From positions 38,335,098 to 38,399,097 of the forward strand of contig OX393549.1 in NCBI GenBank assembly GCA_947650365.1: DNA of 64,000 bases, read 5' to 3'. The position numbers and the translations under genes are program-made. Shown one piece after another: positions 44,958 through 56,220 of the stretch. The first letter of the stretch is position 1. Each line of letters opens with the position of its first letter. The notes beneath the pieces are model-generated. The model saw nothing but the letters and a program-made list of their open reading frames with translations, had not been told where the DNA came from and did no database searches. This stretch comes from Chamaelirium japonicum. Lineage: Eukaryota > Streptophyta > Magnoliopsida > Liliales > Melanthiaceae.

Positions 44958-45792
44958 TGGTAAATGGTCATGTTTTATGTCAATGGTTAACTCCTCTAGT
45001 TCAGGGGCATTTTGTTCGGTTTCTTGGTAGAATTTTTGCATACACCTCACTGACAAATAAGATTATTATGAATATCCCCCTTACTTTTTAAGTTTTTTTT
45101 ATCTCGATTTTTGCCAAAAAAATCAGCTATTTTTTTTACCATTTTACCCTTGGTCTGCTAATCTTTCTGCATGTCATCATCATCGGTGTCCATGCAAGTC
45201 GGTGTTGTCCTTCCTTCTCGTCATCCTCCCCATCCTGTCTCCTTCCGATGACTGTGGCATTCACGACCACCAATCACAGCCAAGGGTAAAATGGTCATAA
45301 AATTACACATGTATGTTTGCAAAAATCAAGACATGTGAGGGGGTTATTCATAAAACTTTAAAAGTGTGGGGGTTATTTATAATATCAATATTTGTCAAGG
45401 TGTGGGTGCAAAAATCTATTTTTAGTTCGGGGGGCAAGGTGAAACTAGGCAATAGTTTAGGGGGGTTTCATGTTATTTACCCAAAAAAAGATGCAATCAT
45501 TCACAGCCAATACATAAACAGAGATAATAGATAGCCATCACATTTTGTTCAAGGTATCTAAAGCATCTGAAAGGAATTATGTGATACATAGCACGCTAAG
45601 CAAGTCAGAAGGGAGAAGATTATAATCTACAATCTTCAATTATTCCAAAACCCAAAGCATCAGAACCACACATAGCTTCAACATCACATGACTTGCATCT
45701 AGTAACCGTGCGGGAAGAGCCACCCACGGACCTGAGGACATAACATGATCAATAAAAGGTTACAAGGAATTCGATCAATAAAAAAAAAGGGA
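44958..45792. other. AT-rich intergenic DNA; right arm of the probable MITE
   Basis: Contains the GGGGCATTTTGTTCGG arm (45004) and GGGGGGTTTCATGTTATTTA (about 45463). A single ACATGATCAATAAAAGGTTA motif at 45743 foreshadows the tandem array at 46332. No gene. Confidence 0.4.
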
Positions 45793-46003
45793 CATTTACA
45801 AATTCCTCCCCATCTGATTGGCTAACTACCAATACCTCCCTCAACTTTCATTAATTGCATAAACCTCCCTCGTGTACACAGGTGTAGGGCAATATGTACA
45901 CATGTAATACCACACCTGTGTACACGAGCAAGGTTTCTGCAACTCGTGAAAAAGAAAGGGAGGTTTTGGTAATTAGACAATCGATTGGGGAGTAATTTAC
46001 AAA
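45793..46003. mobile_element. Foldback MITE, about 210 bp
   Basis: The left arm ATTTACAAATTCCTCCCCA (from 45794), continuing through CCAATACCTCCCT, is the reverse complement of the right arm AGGGAGGTTTTGG...TGGGGAGTAATTTACAAA, over about 45 bases with mismatches. The centre is a further palindrome, GTGTACACAGGTGT against ACACCTGTGTACAC. No ORF. Confidence 0.75.
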
Positions 46004-46140
46004 AAAACCAAATAAAAAACTATTTAATAAATCACTCTTTGGAGACAGATGGGCTGTGATTAATTTGGAGATGGGATAAAGAAGAATTCGGATTTGTTCT
46101 CTCTCCCATTGGTTTTTAATGTTGCATGCACCCATTGACC

Positions 46141-46190
<50 letters not shown>

Positions 46191-46331
46191 CGCGCGCGCG
46201 CGCAAGCGCGGAGCATAGAGGGGGGGTTGGCGGCCATTGAGCAAGCGTCGGCAGTAGGTCGGCCAATGATGAACCACCAGAGCAGGCGGCCATTGCAATG
46301 CCGACATGCACGGGTTTTTCAAGTAAAGCTA
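46004..46331 (+). other. (CT)n, (CG)n and a degenerate Helitron-like 3' end
   Basis: CT tract 46143-46188, then CGCGCGCGCGCG at 46190-46201. GGCGGCCATTGCAATGCCGA followed by CATGCACGGG (46288-46316) resembles the H1-H3 3' module but lacks the GCACTA terminus, so it is probably a decayed relative. ORFs here are driven by the microsatellite. Confidence 0.5.
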
Positions 46332-46440
46332 ACAAGGAATGCACAACTTCTGTAACATGATCAATAAAGGTTACAAGGAATGCACAACTTCTGCAACATG
46401 GTCAATAGTGGTTACAAGGAATGCACAATTTCTGCATACA
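46332..46440. repeat. 41-bp tandem repeat, about 2.6 copies
   Basis: ACAAGGAATGCACAACTTCT starts at 46332 and 46373, with a third near-copy at 46414. Each is followed by AACATG.TCAATA and GGTTAC. ACATGATCAATAAAAGG at 45743 is another copy, separated by the 0.56 kb that holds the MITE. ACAAGGAAT occurs on both sides of that 0.56-kb block (45758 and 46332). Confidence 0.75.
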
Positions 46441-47097
46441 ATCGACAGGTCAAAGTCTCAAAATTTAAAGCTGATGCAGTGACAACTAGAGAAATCACAA
46501 CTACATGTTTCAGGAGATATACAGGACACCCCAAGAATCCAGAAGTGGGTACATACTATGAAACATGTCTCCCTGTACTAGTGATCTGCAACTGTATTAT
46601 GGACTAATTCCAGCTTCAGGTGAATAACCACTTAAAAAGTTTTAATTTTTGTTTCCTGAGAGGTTTATCTGATGTTTTTCCTTTCATTGTAGAACTAGGA
46701 TTATAGGAAGACTTAAATGTTTGGGCGTATTCCATACGTACAATGTCGAATTTTTTAGTACTTCACTTCCATTTAGAGGAAAAATCCCCAGTCGAACTTG
46801 ATCATCCCCAATATATTTCATTGCATTGTGACCAGATTATTGGTCTTCCACTCTAATAACATTATGTGACCTAAATAAAATGAGGCCACATTGATCAGAT
46901 CTCGGAGCAGCGCATCACTTTGTCCGACTCATGTTTTCTCGTACGGTACGTGTATCATACCAGAACTCAAGTAATAGAGTTAAGTAAAAGACACTTAAAT
47001 CCTTCGTATACAATAGAAGACCACACTACTAAGTGTAAAACAAATTCCGTGTCCAAGTCCTCAATACCTAATTCACACCAATTGGTTTGAACTTTGC
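46441..47097. other. Unique-looking intergenic DNA
   Basis: No ORF above 75 codons with a recognisable domain, no repeat and no RNA gene seen. Confidence 0.4.
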
Positions 47098-47800
47098 ATC
47101 ACCATTATCATCATCGTCGTCATCATCATCGAAGTCTTTTATCCGATCGAGATGGGGTTGACTACAACGAATACTGAGAAGTTACATGGCACCAAGGCTC
47201 CAATATTGGTGTCAAAAACCTGATCAAGGCTAAGAAACATAATATGTGACTTGGCAGGTAGGTAGTCCTATCTTGTTGGTTACACAATTTAAGTTTACGC
47301 AAACAAGGAGAAAATAATAATGATAATAATGAACATGAAATAAAAATCATGTATAAAAAATCTCATGCTATACCCAAATAAAGTAACCCGCAAATTAGCC
47401 TTGCATCCCTTCTAGAAAATCACCAATTTAGCCATAACATGAATAAACGATCAACCAAAATATAACCCTACCCATCTACCCGTATTTCATTTATTTGGTA
47501 TCTACTTTACGAATCCTTCTTCGTCAGTCATTCCGATTAAGTGCTATCTCCGTTGTCCAAACATGGTTTTCTATATTTTTAATTACAACTTCCATCCATG
47601 TTATTTTATATCTTTTGTGACTTTCTCCACAATGATCCAATATCCTCTCCTTATTAGGACAGCCTCTTCTCTCTGTTGTACATGCATGTACTATCTTAAT
47701 ATGCTTTTCATCATTTTTGTTCTCAATTGGTGCAACTCCTATAGTTCCTCTAATATAGGCCCATTCCTTTTCTATCCCTCCTAGTTTTACCACATGTTCA
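47098..47800 (-). pseudogene. RTE-type LINE remnant (C-terminus and 3' tail)
   Basis: On the minus strand 47793-47524 reads IRGTIGVAPIENK.., then ..RRG, then KITWMEVVIKNI and WTTEIALNRND. This follows the conserved end of plant RTE reverse transcriptases (VGVAPI..KM, then ..RGRPK.TW.EVV.KD, then ..MALDR.WR). The trinucleotide-rich tail (ATCATCATCGTCGTC on the plus strand at 47107) next to GATGGGGTTGACTAC is the usual RTE 3' end. The middle part (about 47160-47520) is not recognisable, so either an insertion or heavy decay separates tail and coding end. Confidence 0.65.
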
Positions 47801-48761
47801 TCTCAACATCATCATCTCAGGTAGTGTGCATTTTGTTGCACTTTTACGATAAATTTTGTACTAGCCAAGCAACTTCTATTTCTATTGTTCAGGAATATTA
47901 TTTTCTTCCGATTGTGCATTTTTGGTGTCCCTTATGTTTAACCATTAGGAGGCTTCCTTTGATTTTGGCTAGGAAATAGCTGATGGCGAAGAGATGATTG
48001 CTTTTAAAATTCGAAAGCACATGGAAGCTAGTATAGTTTCTTATTGAAAATGTTGAAACCGCATGGAAGTTATTTGGTTTCCTATTGAAAATGTGTTGCT
48101 GGTTAGCATTCGGGATGAACTCAGTTAAGTGATTATCTTCGTTGCAATTATTGAAAGGCGCCCGTTACTGCATAGGATCTAAATGAAGTACTTCTTAAGA
48201 ATTTACAAGTGAAGAGTTAATACGCAACCACCTAATTATAATTTTGTTACTTGACTTGAGACAAATGGGTAGCCTAAAAAACGAACTTGACGGATCGAAA
48301 GGCAGACACATTACTGAGAGATAGACAAAGGGAGGAGTATGGTTGGATATAAATATTAGCAATTTATCTCAATCACTTCATGTTTAGTAGATATTATAAA
48401 AAAAAGGTTCAACTGGAGATCTGTTACTATCAGGAGAAGACTTGGAGAGGTAGTTCACCAAGGAATAAAATAGGGAATTTGAGGCTATCAGCGCAAGGGC
48501 ATGGAGGGTTAGGTGGTAGAAGAATCTGAAATGCAATTTGAGTAGTAACATCATTAGAAGGTGCAGCAAGTGTGATGTCTATGTACGCGCCACAAGCTGA
48601 GTGTGCTTGTTATCTCTAGATCGATTGGAAAATACCAGAAGGATCAAACCTGGACCGATACCAACCTTTCCGATAGACAACTCATAACTGAAGTCAACTT
48701 GATGGGCCAAATCATCCTCCGAAAACAATTTAAGGGATATTATATGGATTTATCACCAGCT
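47801..48761. other. Intergenic DNA without recognisable genes
   Basis: AT-rich. CATGGAAG..AGT..TTTC.TATTGAAAATG occurs twice near 48020-48090, a small local duplication. No coding domain seen. Confidence 0.4.
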
Positions 48762-49162
48762 GTAGGAAACTAAACTTGTTCTGATTTCAGATCCTAGATC
48801 ATAGGGAGTAATGGGAACAAATAACAAATTTGCGTTAACTCTGATTTCAGATCATAGATCATGGGGAGTAGTGGAAGTAAACAACAAATTTGAGTAACCC
48901 GGATCTTAACCATATGGATTTCATATTAATAATATACAGAATGATAAATTATCGAATCAGATGTAGGAAACTAAACTTGTTCTGATTTCAGATCCTAGAT
49001 CATAGGTAGTAGTGGAAACACATAACAAATTTGCGTTAACTTTTATTTCAGATCCTAGATCATGGGGAGTAGTGGAAGCAAATAACAAATTTGAGTAACC
49101 CGGATCTTAACCATATGGATTTCATATTCATAATATACAGAATGATAAATTATCGAATATAG
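48762..49162. repeat. 201-bp tandem repeat, two copies, with inner repeats
   Basis: GTAGGAAACTAAACTTGTTC starts at 48762 and 48963, and both units end with ACAGAATGATAAATTATCGA. Within each unit TGATTTCAGATC.TAGATCAT..GGAGTA is itself doubled. Units differ by few substitutions. Confidence 0.85.
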
Positions 49163-49186
49163 AATGTCACTGTGAGTAGTCCCACA

Positions 49187-49335
49187 CAAGGTTTAAAACT
49201 CGGGTACCGGTATCAGCCGACGCCGAACCGGTTCAAACTGGCCTGTTCGTACCGGTACCTACTGGTTCCGGTTGAACCGGTACCAGCCCGTTTTTTTATT
49301 TTTTTTAATTGTAAAAAAATCTTTAAAAATTCTAA
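49187..49335. mobile_element. CAAGG-type element end with ACCGGTACC motifs
   Basis: Begins CAAGGTTTAAAACTCGGGTA and continues with ACCGGT, GAACCGG and GGTACC inverted pairs. This resembles the ends of GC-motif hAT-like elements, and the CAAGG start matches the other two elements in this window. No right end or target duplication found. Confidence 0.4.
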
Positions 49336-50550
49336 AAAATTAGAAAATAAATATTAGACTACTTTAGGGCCCTAGATTAGGGCCTTTAGGTCCTTTAGGG
49401 ACCTTAGGAGTTAGGACTTAGGAGTTAGGGCTTAGGCTAGGCCGCTAGGGTTAGTTTTTGGCCTATGAGTCTTATCTTATGACTTCAGAGTTCAGACTAT
49501 GACTTATGAGTCTTATACTCTTATCTTATGACATCAGCCTTTAGACTTTAAAGTCTTGGATTCATCATTCATCAAGATTCACAAGCACCACTCCTTGAGG
49601 TGTATGATTAAGAATCTTGATGAGCTTATCAACTATTGTCGAATTACCACTCCCCGAGGTGAATGATTGGACAGTAGAGACCTAACTAAGCCACAAGACT
49701 CATAAGTCACAAGTCACAGTTCACAAGTCACACCTAAGAAGTTACGATGATAAGGGCTAGGGGTATAGGGTCGGTTAGTGTGAAGGGATAAAGGAATGAA
49801 AGATATGGATATATCATCCCAAATCTTATCCGATCATTCTCATCCGAATTTCAGATTTCAAACAACTGGGGAGGGAGGTCAAGAGAGCTTAAACTATGCT
49901 AGGAGACTGGGAGGCAGGCTCTAGGGCTGGTCGGGTTCGGTCCTGAGCCCTGAATTGGGCTCGGTTGGAATCCGGGTGCGATTCATCCTCTAACCGAATT
50001 GAAAAGAATAATCACTTGTAACTATCAAACCGGAAGTTGGAATAGAGCTCAAGAGGATTCATTGGAAAGGTCTCATCAACGCGAACGCGTCAGTGCTTTG
50101 TAAATAGTTTTCTAACCTCTAGATATCTCGAAAAGAAGGAAAAACTCCCAAACTTAATATAGCAATAACTATTCACTCGGGTGTCGGATCGACCCTAACT
50201 TAGGCTTATTGGAAGGCTCTCTCAGAGCCTCATCTAACGTATCCTGTTTTGTTACGATCCGATCACTCGATCTCTTGTGGAAAATAAAACGACTACAACT
50301 ATCGACCAATTATCACTTTTCTAGGGTTTAATCTGTCGGGCTGCCGAAACTGACTGCGCATACACCTGATCGTTGCACAGAACGCACCATAATGACATGC
50401 TCGAAATTATGGAGAATGTGAACGTAAAATATCACATAGGTTTATGATCCATTTATTAGGAAAAAGCCCCAAAAAAAAAGTCTGACTGCAAGAAGACGAA
50501 ACTAGCCATTGAGGATTTCTATTATTCTCAAATCTAACACCACAGGTGTT
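49336..50550. other. Intergenic DNA with TTAGGACTTAGG and CTTATGAGTC short repeats
   Basis: 49380-49440 is made of TTAGG-type units (CCTTAGGAGTTAGGACTTAG). 49460-49560 repeats TATGACTTATGAGTCTTAT-like phrases. 49590-49670 has two CCACTCC.GAGGTG units. The remainder shows no gene. Confidence 0.45.
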
Positions 50551-51894
50551 ACACAGTTAACCCAGGCCTGGTGGTTGTCAGTATGACTGACGACGTTCCG
50601 GATGCTAGGCATAGCACCGGAAAGTGTGTGGTGTTATAGATGACAAGTCATCAAACCCTAGTCAGATGATCGATCGGGATCTGACGGTGCTCCCCACCGC
50701 CCGATTCGTATCATGGCGCCAATAATAGGAGGGACTGAGGATTATCGGAGTATAGTAGAGAACAGGTTACGAGGGAGTAACATAAGTTTAGGATCACTAG
50801 AGTTCAACTCGCATCGCACTCTAGGTGGCTACGCGGGTTAATCGGATTAGGGCTGATTAACGGAACTTTCGGTGTGTCACCGGAACAGTTAATCAGGGAT
50901 CCGGTTGGAGCTAGAGATCCCGAACCCTGAAGGTTCCAACCTGTCGTTGTGTATAGGAATTATTCCCCGACCTAGTTGGATACGTTGGATGCGAAATAGC
51001 GCGATGGGGCGCAAGCCCGGAGCCTAAGAACCTAATTCACATGTGTTACGGGTCGTAGGGGTATTTTGGTAAATACTGAAATATGGCTCAGAACACATTG
51101 AATATGGATCTTAGAATGAGCGAAATAATTCCAGGAGCTCATAGGCGCTGACGTAACTCGATTCCGAATAGCGCACCTTGCTCAGTCTCTCTTTCAGTTT
51201 TCCACTTTTCGTGAAGGGCGTTTTCGTCCAGGCTTCACGATAGACATTGGAAATCCCTAAAAACCGACCCCCCTCTATCCTAATCTATCTAGGGCTGGCC
51301 CTAGCTTCCTTGAAGACATGGGAGACTGGCCCTATAAGAGAATAGGGAGAGGGAGGGGCCGGCCCAATGCTCCCTCTCCTCCAAAAATCCGAACCCCCCC
51401 TTTAGCCTCCTCCTTTGTGGTTTCGGCCAAGGAAAAAAGAGGAAGAAGAAGGGAGAAGAAAGAGGAAGGAAGGAGAAGAAAGAAAGGAGAAAGAGGAGGA
51501 GAAAATCTCATGGCTCGCCATTGTCTTCGCAACGAATTCCTCCGTCGGCTCGTAATCCTTGCACTCAGAGACGGGATTTTAAGGATTCTTCAATTCGCAA
51601 AGGACAAGGTGATATCCGACAGTTTCCCTTGCGATTCAAGTGCAGTTCTTCATCGTTCCGTCATCTTCGGATCATAGATCCAAAAAGGTATGATGATTCT
51701 AAACACCTAACTAGATGCATACATGTCTTCCGTAGATCATAGTATGCCTCTAGGGTGTCCGCACATATGCTAAGATCGTAGATTTGCATGTAGATTGTTT
51801 TGTAGAATTAATTGTAATGAAACATACACCGTATGATCTTTGGATCTATCTTTTGCTTTCGCTGCGACTCTGATAAGTGGATCCAATTCCAACA
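50551..51894 (+). mobile_element. 5'-truncated Copia LTR (partner of 9668-11606)
   Basis: Starts at ACACAGTTAACCCAGG, matching 10275 onward, and runs to the same TTCCAACA end (51894). The left 0.6 kb of the LTR is missing. No polypurine tract or pol adjoins it. Its right end touches the first base of the duplicated block (ATTGTGGCAATG), so the left edge of duplication B is defined by this LTR. Confidence 0.88.
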
Positions 51895-52786
51895 ATTGTG
51901 GCAATGAAATTAATTCTGGGTGTAAATATTTTTCTTAATAAGTACGTGTCCTTTACCCCGAATCCATTCCACCGCATCCTCTCACTCCGACCACCTTTTC
52001 TCTCTCCCTCTCTCTCTCTCTCTCTTGTAATGTTGTATTTTTCTATTTTCTGCCTCAAATTTATGCTGAGCGTGTTGGTCTCTCATGTCTGATGTTTGAC
52101 TTATGTGAAGCATGACTTTACAGTCTTTACCTTCTATTTCTTATCTTTGTTTTTTGAAAAAATGATGTTATCTGAAACCTTTCTGCCAACCTGACGTGGC
52201 ATGATCACACCCATCCCCGATGGGTCATCGCATTCAGCCCTTCTAGAAATTGTTGGTTGAAATTCATAAATATATTTAGTTTCTTTATATTGACCGGTAG
52301 GCGTACGGGTGGCTGGGATCAAATGCCAGTCATGTTTCGGTAAAAAAATAGTTTGAAAAATAGCATTGGGCTTGTTTTTTTCTATCATCAAATTAATTAG
52401 TATCACTCATATTTCTAACTTGAACTAACAAATATCATCTTTATTTTTCTTTTTTTTTTCATTCAAAACTATGTATCAAATTTTGCGCCTATCTCAGGTG
52501 GGATGTAGGACTACAAATGGATCACTCAATCATCGGTAAACCAACATGCAATCATTAGCAAATTTATACTCCATTTCGGCTAAAATTTGAAATGGTCGAT
52601 CCCGGCAATGGATGGTTCATCACTACGGTGTTGGGTCGTTAATCGGATTGTTTGGAGGAAGTTTCACCACTCCGGTTTAACTCATTTTTGTTAATTTGTC
52701 AGTGTATTCCATCCTTACGAGTGAAGATTATTGTACATCTAAAATAGGGTTTTCTCTTGAGATTTTGGTAGCGTTTAGCTTTGTCT
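51895..52786. other. Duplicated spacer, copy B
   Basis: Partner of 30645-31579. The CT tract here is only about 20-30 bases against 59 in copy A. No gene. Confidence 0.6.
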
Positions 52787-53301
52787 AGAGAGGAGGCTTT
52801 TCACTGATGGACGGATGGATCTTTTCACACCCAGGAGGAAGTAGCTAGTGGAGCGTGGGTTCTCGCGTCCACTGACGGGGTAGATACGGGAAGCGGCTGC
52901 AAAGAGGTGCCGGGTTTCTTCCGCATTTGCCGTGGAATTGTGGGCATTAAGGGAGGGTTTTGGGGCTCTGGTGGGACGTTGGAGCAGACAAGTGGTGATC
53001 CTTACGGACGCGGCGCGAGCCATGGATGCATTAGTTTTGGGGAAAGGAATTACTGGAGACATAGCCATATACTTATTGAGTGCATATAGTGGTAGTGCCT
53101 AGAGGGGGTGATAGTTCGTTGGGTTTCTCGCACTGCGAATAGCACCGCAAATTGGTTGGCTAGAGAGGCTAGATTGTATGCAGTCGAAAGTGAGTGGACC
53201 TCTTCTTTTCCTAATGTTCTGTTGGCCCTTGTTTGTGAGGACCTAAAGGTCATAATGTAATGATCAACCAAGACTACCAAAAAAAAAGAGAGAGGAGGCT
53301 T
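52787..53301 (+). mobile_element. 5'-truncated LINE with RNase H remnant (copy B)
   Basis: Target duplication AGAGAGGAGGCTT at 52787-52799 and 53289-53301. Copy B preserves more of the RNase H end: WVSRTANSTANWLAREARL and then a run to ..CEDLKVIM and a stop at about 53260, followed by poly(A). This confirms the identity of the more damaged copy at 31580. Confidence 0.87.
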
Positions 53302-54012
53302 CGTTATCCCATTATTAAAATGGTTGAAGATTGGCCTGGACTTCGGCCCCACGTACTTCCCCCGATTTTTTAGGTAAGCATTTGTGTTTTTTGTTGCTCT
53401 CATCCTCCATTAGTTTGGAGAAAGAGAAATTATTTTTTCCCATCAAGGATATTAAGAAGTATGTACAATGAAGGCATCCTGAGACCTCTTTCTTGAAAAA
53501 ATACTTAGGGAGGAATCGATTCATCTTCCATAGTATTTACTACTAGATGGGAAAGAAATATGGTCTAGTGATATTGGGCATCTATCTATACTAATCTAGC
53601 AGAGCTGAGCCTTCCTACATCACATGTCAGCCCCTTCTTAAAGTAAATTTTTAAGGATCAAACAGACTATAACCTCAAAAGATTAAATAGGTTAAAACCA
53701 AAACTGAATCACAACCGTCCATTACACCCAGTCCGATCAGTAAATCGCACTCACATGTAAAGAATGTGTGTGATTTGGTTTTCGCTTCAATCGCAATCGT
53801 TCGTTACACCGAGCCCAATCGATAAATCGCATTCAGTCCCAAATGGCATGCAAATAAACGATTATGATTCAGTTCTGTCTTCAACCTATCTGATCATCTT
53901 GGGTTATAATTTCGAAAGAAAAAAAGATGAATGGCGTGCGAGACGTTTCATTATCCAGCGCTATGCATACATTTGATTGTCATATTCAATACATGTTGTC
54001 ATATTCAATACA
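53302..54012. other. Duplicated spacer left of Helitron H2
   Basis: Partner of 32073-32763. CATATTCAATACATGTTGT is locally doubled just before the Helitron (about 53981 and 54000), a change not present in copy A. No gene. Confidence 0.55.
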
Positions 54013-54265
54013 TAGTGCATGCCCGTGCCTTCAGCACTGCAGCGGGCCGCCTTCGGCGGCAACACATCTAACGGCAACACCCCCACTCACCCCCACCCCC
54101 TAACCCACACACACACACACAACCCACCCAATGGTGGAAGAGAGAGAGAGAGAGAGAGGGGTGGTCGGCCCCGGTCTATACAGCAAAGTCTTTATATAGG
54201 CAGGACAACGGCACCGTGTTAGGAGTTTTTTTTTTTTCCTGCTAGGGGCTGCTCGTGATTAAAGT

Positions 54266-54520
54266 TAGGGGTGGCAATGGGTCGGGTCGGATGGGGTTTA
54301 TGTCGTGTCTAGTTTCGGATCGTGTCCAAGACCCCTAGACCCTGACCCAACCTGTTTAATTAATAATGTCTAGACCATAAACCCGTACCCAACCCATTTA
54401 TACACTGGTAGACCTGATAAGACCCGTTAGACCTGTTTACCACACGGATCTATTCAATTGACCCGACTTAATCGGGCCAACCAGAGATGACCCGATAAGA
54501 CCCGCTGGTACTACATACTA
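54266..54520. mobile_element. hAT-like GGGTC-rich fragment inside H2
   Basis: TTAGGGGTGGCAATGGGTCG start, then GACCC and GGGTC units like those at 22495-22812 (both contain CATAAACCCGTACCC-like text and TACCACACGG.TCTATTCA). A nested fragment. Confidence 0.5.
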
Positions 54521-55001
54521 CAGTATTATCGTTTATACTACAGTATCAATGAATCTTAAATGGTTTTGTTAAGTCAACATTAGTATCTATTTTCGTTGAT
54601 GTTCGTAAACCCTCTGTATATTATTGGAGGACTTTGTGAAAAAAATGAATCTGATGATACTTCGGCCCTTCACATATTTTTTAACCCTTAACGGAATTCA
54701 ACGATTTCAAAAGCGTTGGAATCCTCGTTTAACCCTCCACAACTTTTATACAGCAACCTTTGCCAAACATCGGCGCGCTTGGCTTGTTTGCAGCCCTAAT
54801 CAATGGTTTAGCCGATGTATTGGACCTCAAATGCGGTGGTTAGCAATTGCGGGGGTCTAGTGGCTGATCAAGAACCAAATTGGGTTGTAATCATCTGTTT
54901 TTAGCCAAAATTAGTCTAAGTTTTATAGGTAAGAAAAAAGTAGAGCATGCATTTATAGGTAAAACAGAAATAAAAAAGAGATTATTCCACCCACAAAAAA
55001 T
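54521..55001. other. H2 interior with a 78-codon ORF of unknown nature
   Basis: The plus ORF at 54624-54860 has no recognisable domain. The rest is AT-rich. Confidence 0.35.
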
Positions 55002-55400
55002 TCAGATAGGGCAAAATATAATCGCATAATCAGCCCCTGCGGCACATGTGTTTTCACCGGTAACATCGTTTGGATAGACGAAAGCCAGCGGACACGATCT
55101 CTTGTAGAAGGCCGTGTACTTGGTGGGCTTGCACTTCACCGTACCGGCCCTCTCCCCTTCTCGAAGCAGCAGTTCTCCGGATCCTTCAGCGCCTGGCACG
55201 CCGACATGCATGCCACCGTACCCCCGCCGGCCCCCACCACCCTCAGCTTCGGCGGGCAGAGGGCAACGTCGGCCGGACAGGTCGCCAGACTGCACCCTAC
55301 AGGGGATCCCCCCTGCGGCACCACCGCTACGGAACCGATCTCCTCCTCCACTTCCATGGTCACCGAAGAGGTCGGCAGGGCCCGTACGTTGCAGTTGACC
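55002..55400 (-). pseudogene. Thaumatin-like (PR-5) protein fragment captured by Helitron H2
   Basis: Thaumatin-like proteins are secreted, disulfide-rich defence proteins. On the minus strand one frame gives CPPKLRVVGAGG..VACMSACQALKDPENCCF. After a frameshift near 55155 another gives VKCKPTKYTAFYKRSCPLAF, then YPNDVTGENTC, then GADYAIIFCP and a stop at 55002. The cysteine spacing, the C.PT.Y..F...CP.A....D...TC segment and the GADY..FCP end are those of the family C-terminus. The signal peptide and first half are not visible. Direction equals that of the Helitron, as for H2A in H1. Confidence 0.87.
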
Positions 55401-55419
55401 CTTTCCGGAGCGGCCTGAT

Positions 55420-55676
55420 TTTAGAGAGAGATAGAGAGAGAGAGAGAGAGAAAGAGAGACCCTGCAGGCGATCCAGGAAGGAGGCTCACCTTGTAACCAT
55501 CCCGTCTCCTCCTCCGCTTCCGCCTCCGTCGCCGGCCAGGTCACCGAAGAGGTCGGCAGGGCCTGATTTTAGAGAGAGAGAGAGAGTGATGGGGAGAGAG
55601 AGAGAGAAATGGGGAGAGAGAGACGGGAGGGGGGCAGTTAGATCGCGAGGGGGGCGGTTAGGTCGCGAGAGATGGG

Positions 55677-55736
<60 letters not shown>

Positions 55737-55983
55737 TGGAGGCGGGGGGGTCAGATCGGGAGAGACGGGAGGGGGGGGGGCGGTTAGATCGCGAGGGGGC
55801 GGCGGTTAGGTCGCGAGAGACGGGGAGAGAGAGAGAGAGAGAAATCTGGGGGCCGGGGGGGGGGGGGGTGAGATCGTGAGAGACGGGAGGGGGGAGGGGG
55901 GGGCGGCGGTTAGATCGCGAGAAGGGGGGGGGGGGGGGGGGCGGTTAGATCGCGAGGGGGGGGGGGTTAGGTCGCGAGAGACG

Positions 55984-56041
<58 letters not shown>

Positions 56042-56060
56042 GGGGCGGGAGGTTCAGATC

Positions 56061-56112
<52 letters not shown>

Positions 56113-56220
56113 CAGGGGAGTGGTTAGATTGTAAGGGGTGGGGCGGTTTAATCGCGAGACGGGGAGAGAGAGAGAGAGAGGGAGAGAGATCAGGGGGAGG
56201 GGGTTAGATCGGACGGTGAT
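55420..56220. repeat. (GA)n and poly(G) low-complexity tract in H2
   Basis: GA runs near 55680-55735, 55985-56037 and 56062-56110, alternating with G runs and GGTTAGATCGCGAG units that recur at least six times. Part (55350-55420 against 55540-55570) repeats the CCGAAGAGGTCGGCAGGGCC text. Arg/Glu-rich ORFs are artefacts of this composition. Confidence 0.9.

Noticed and set aside
55070-56127. Arg/Glu-rich plus ORFs of 269 and 83 codons in H2
   Set aside because: Translations of (GA)n and G-rich tracts, antisense to the thaumatin-like fragment.
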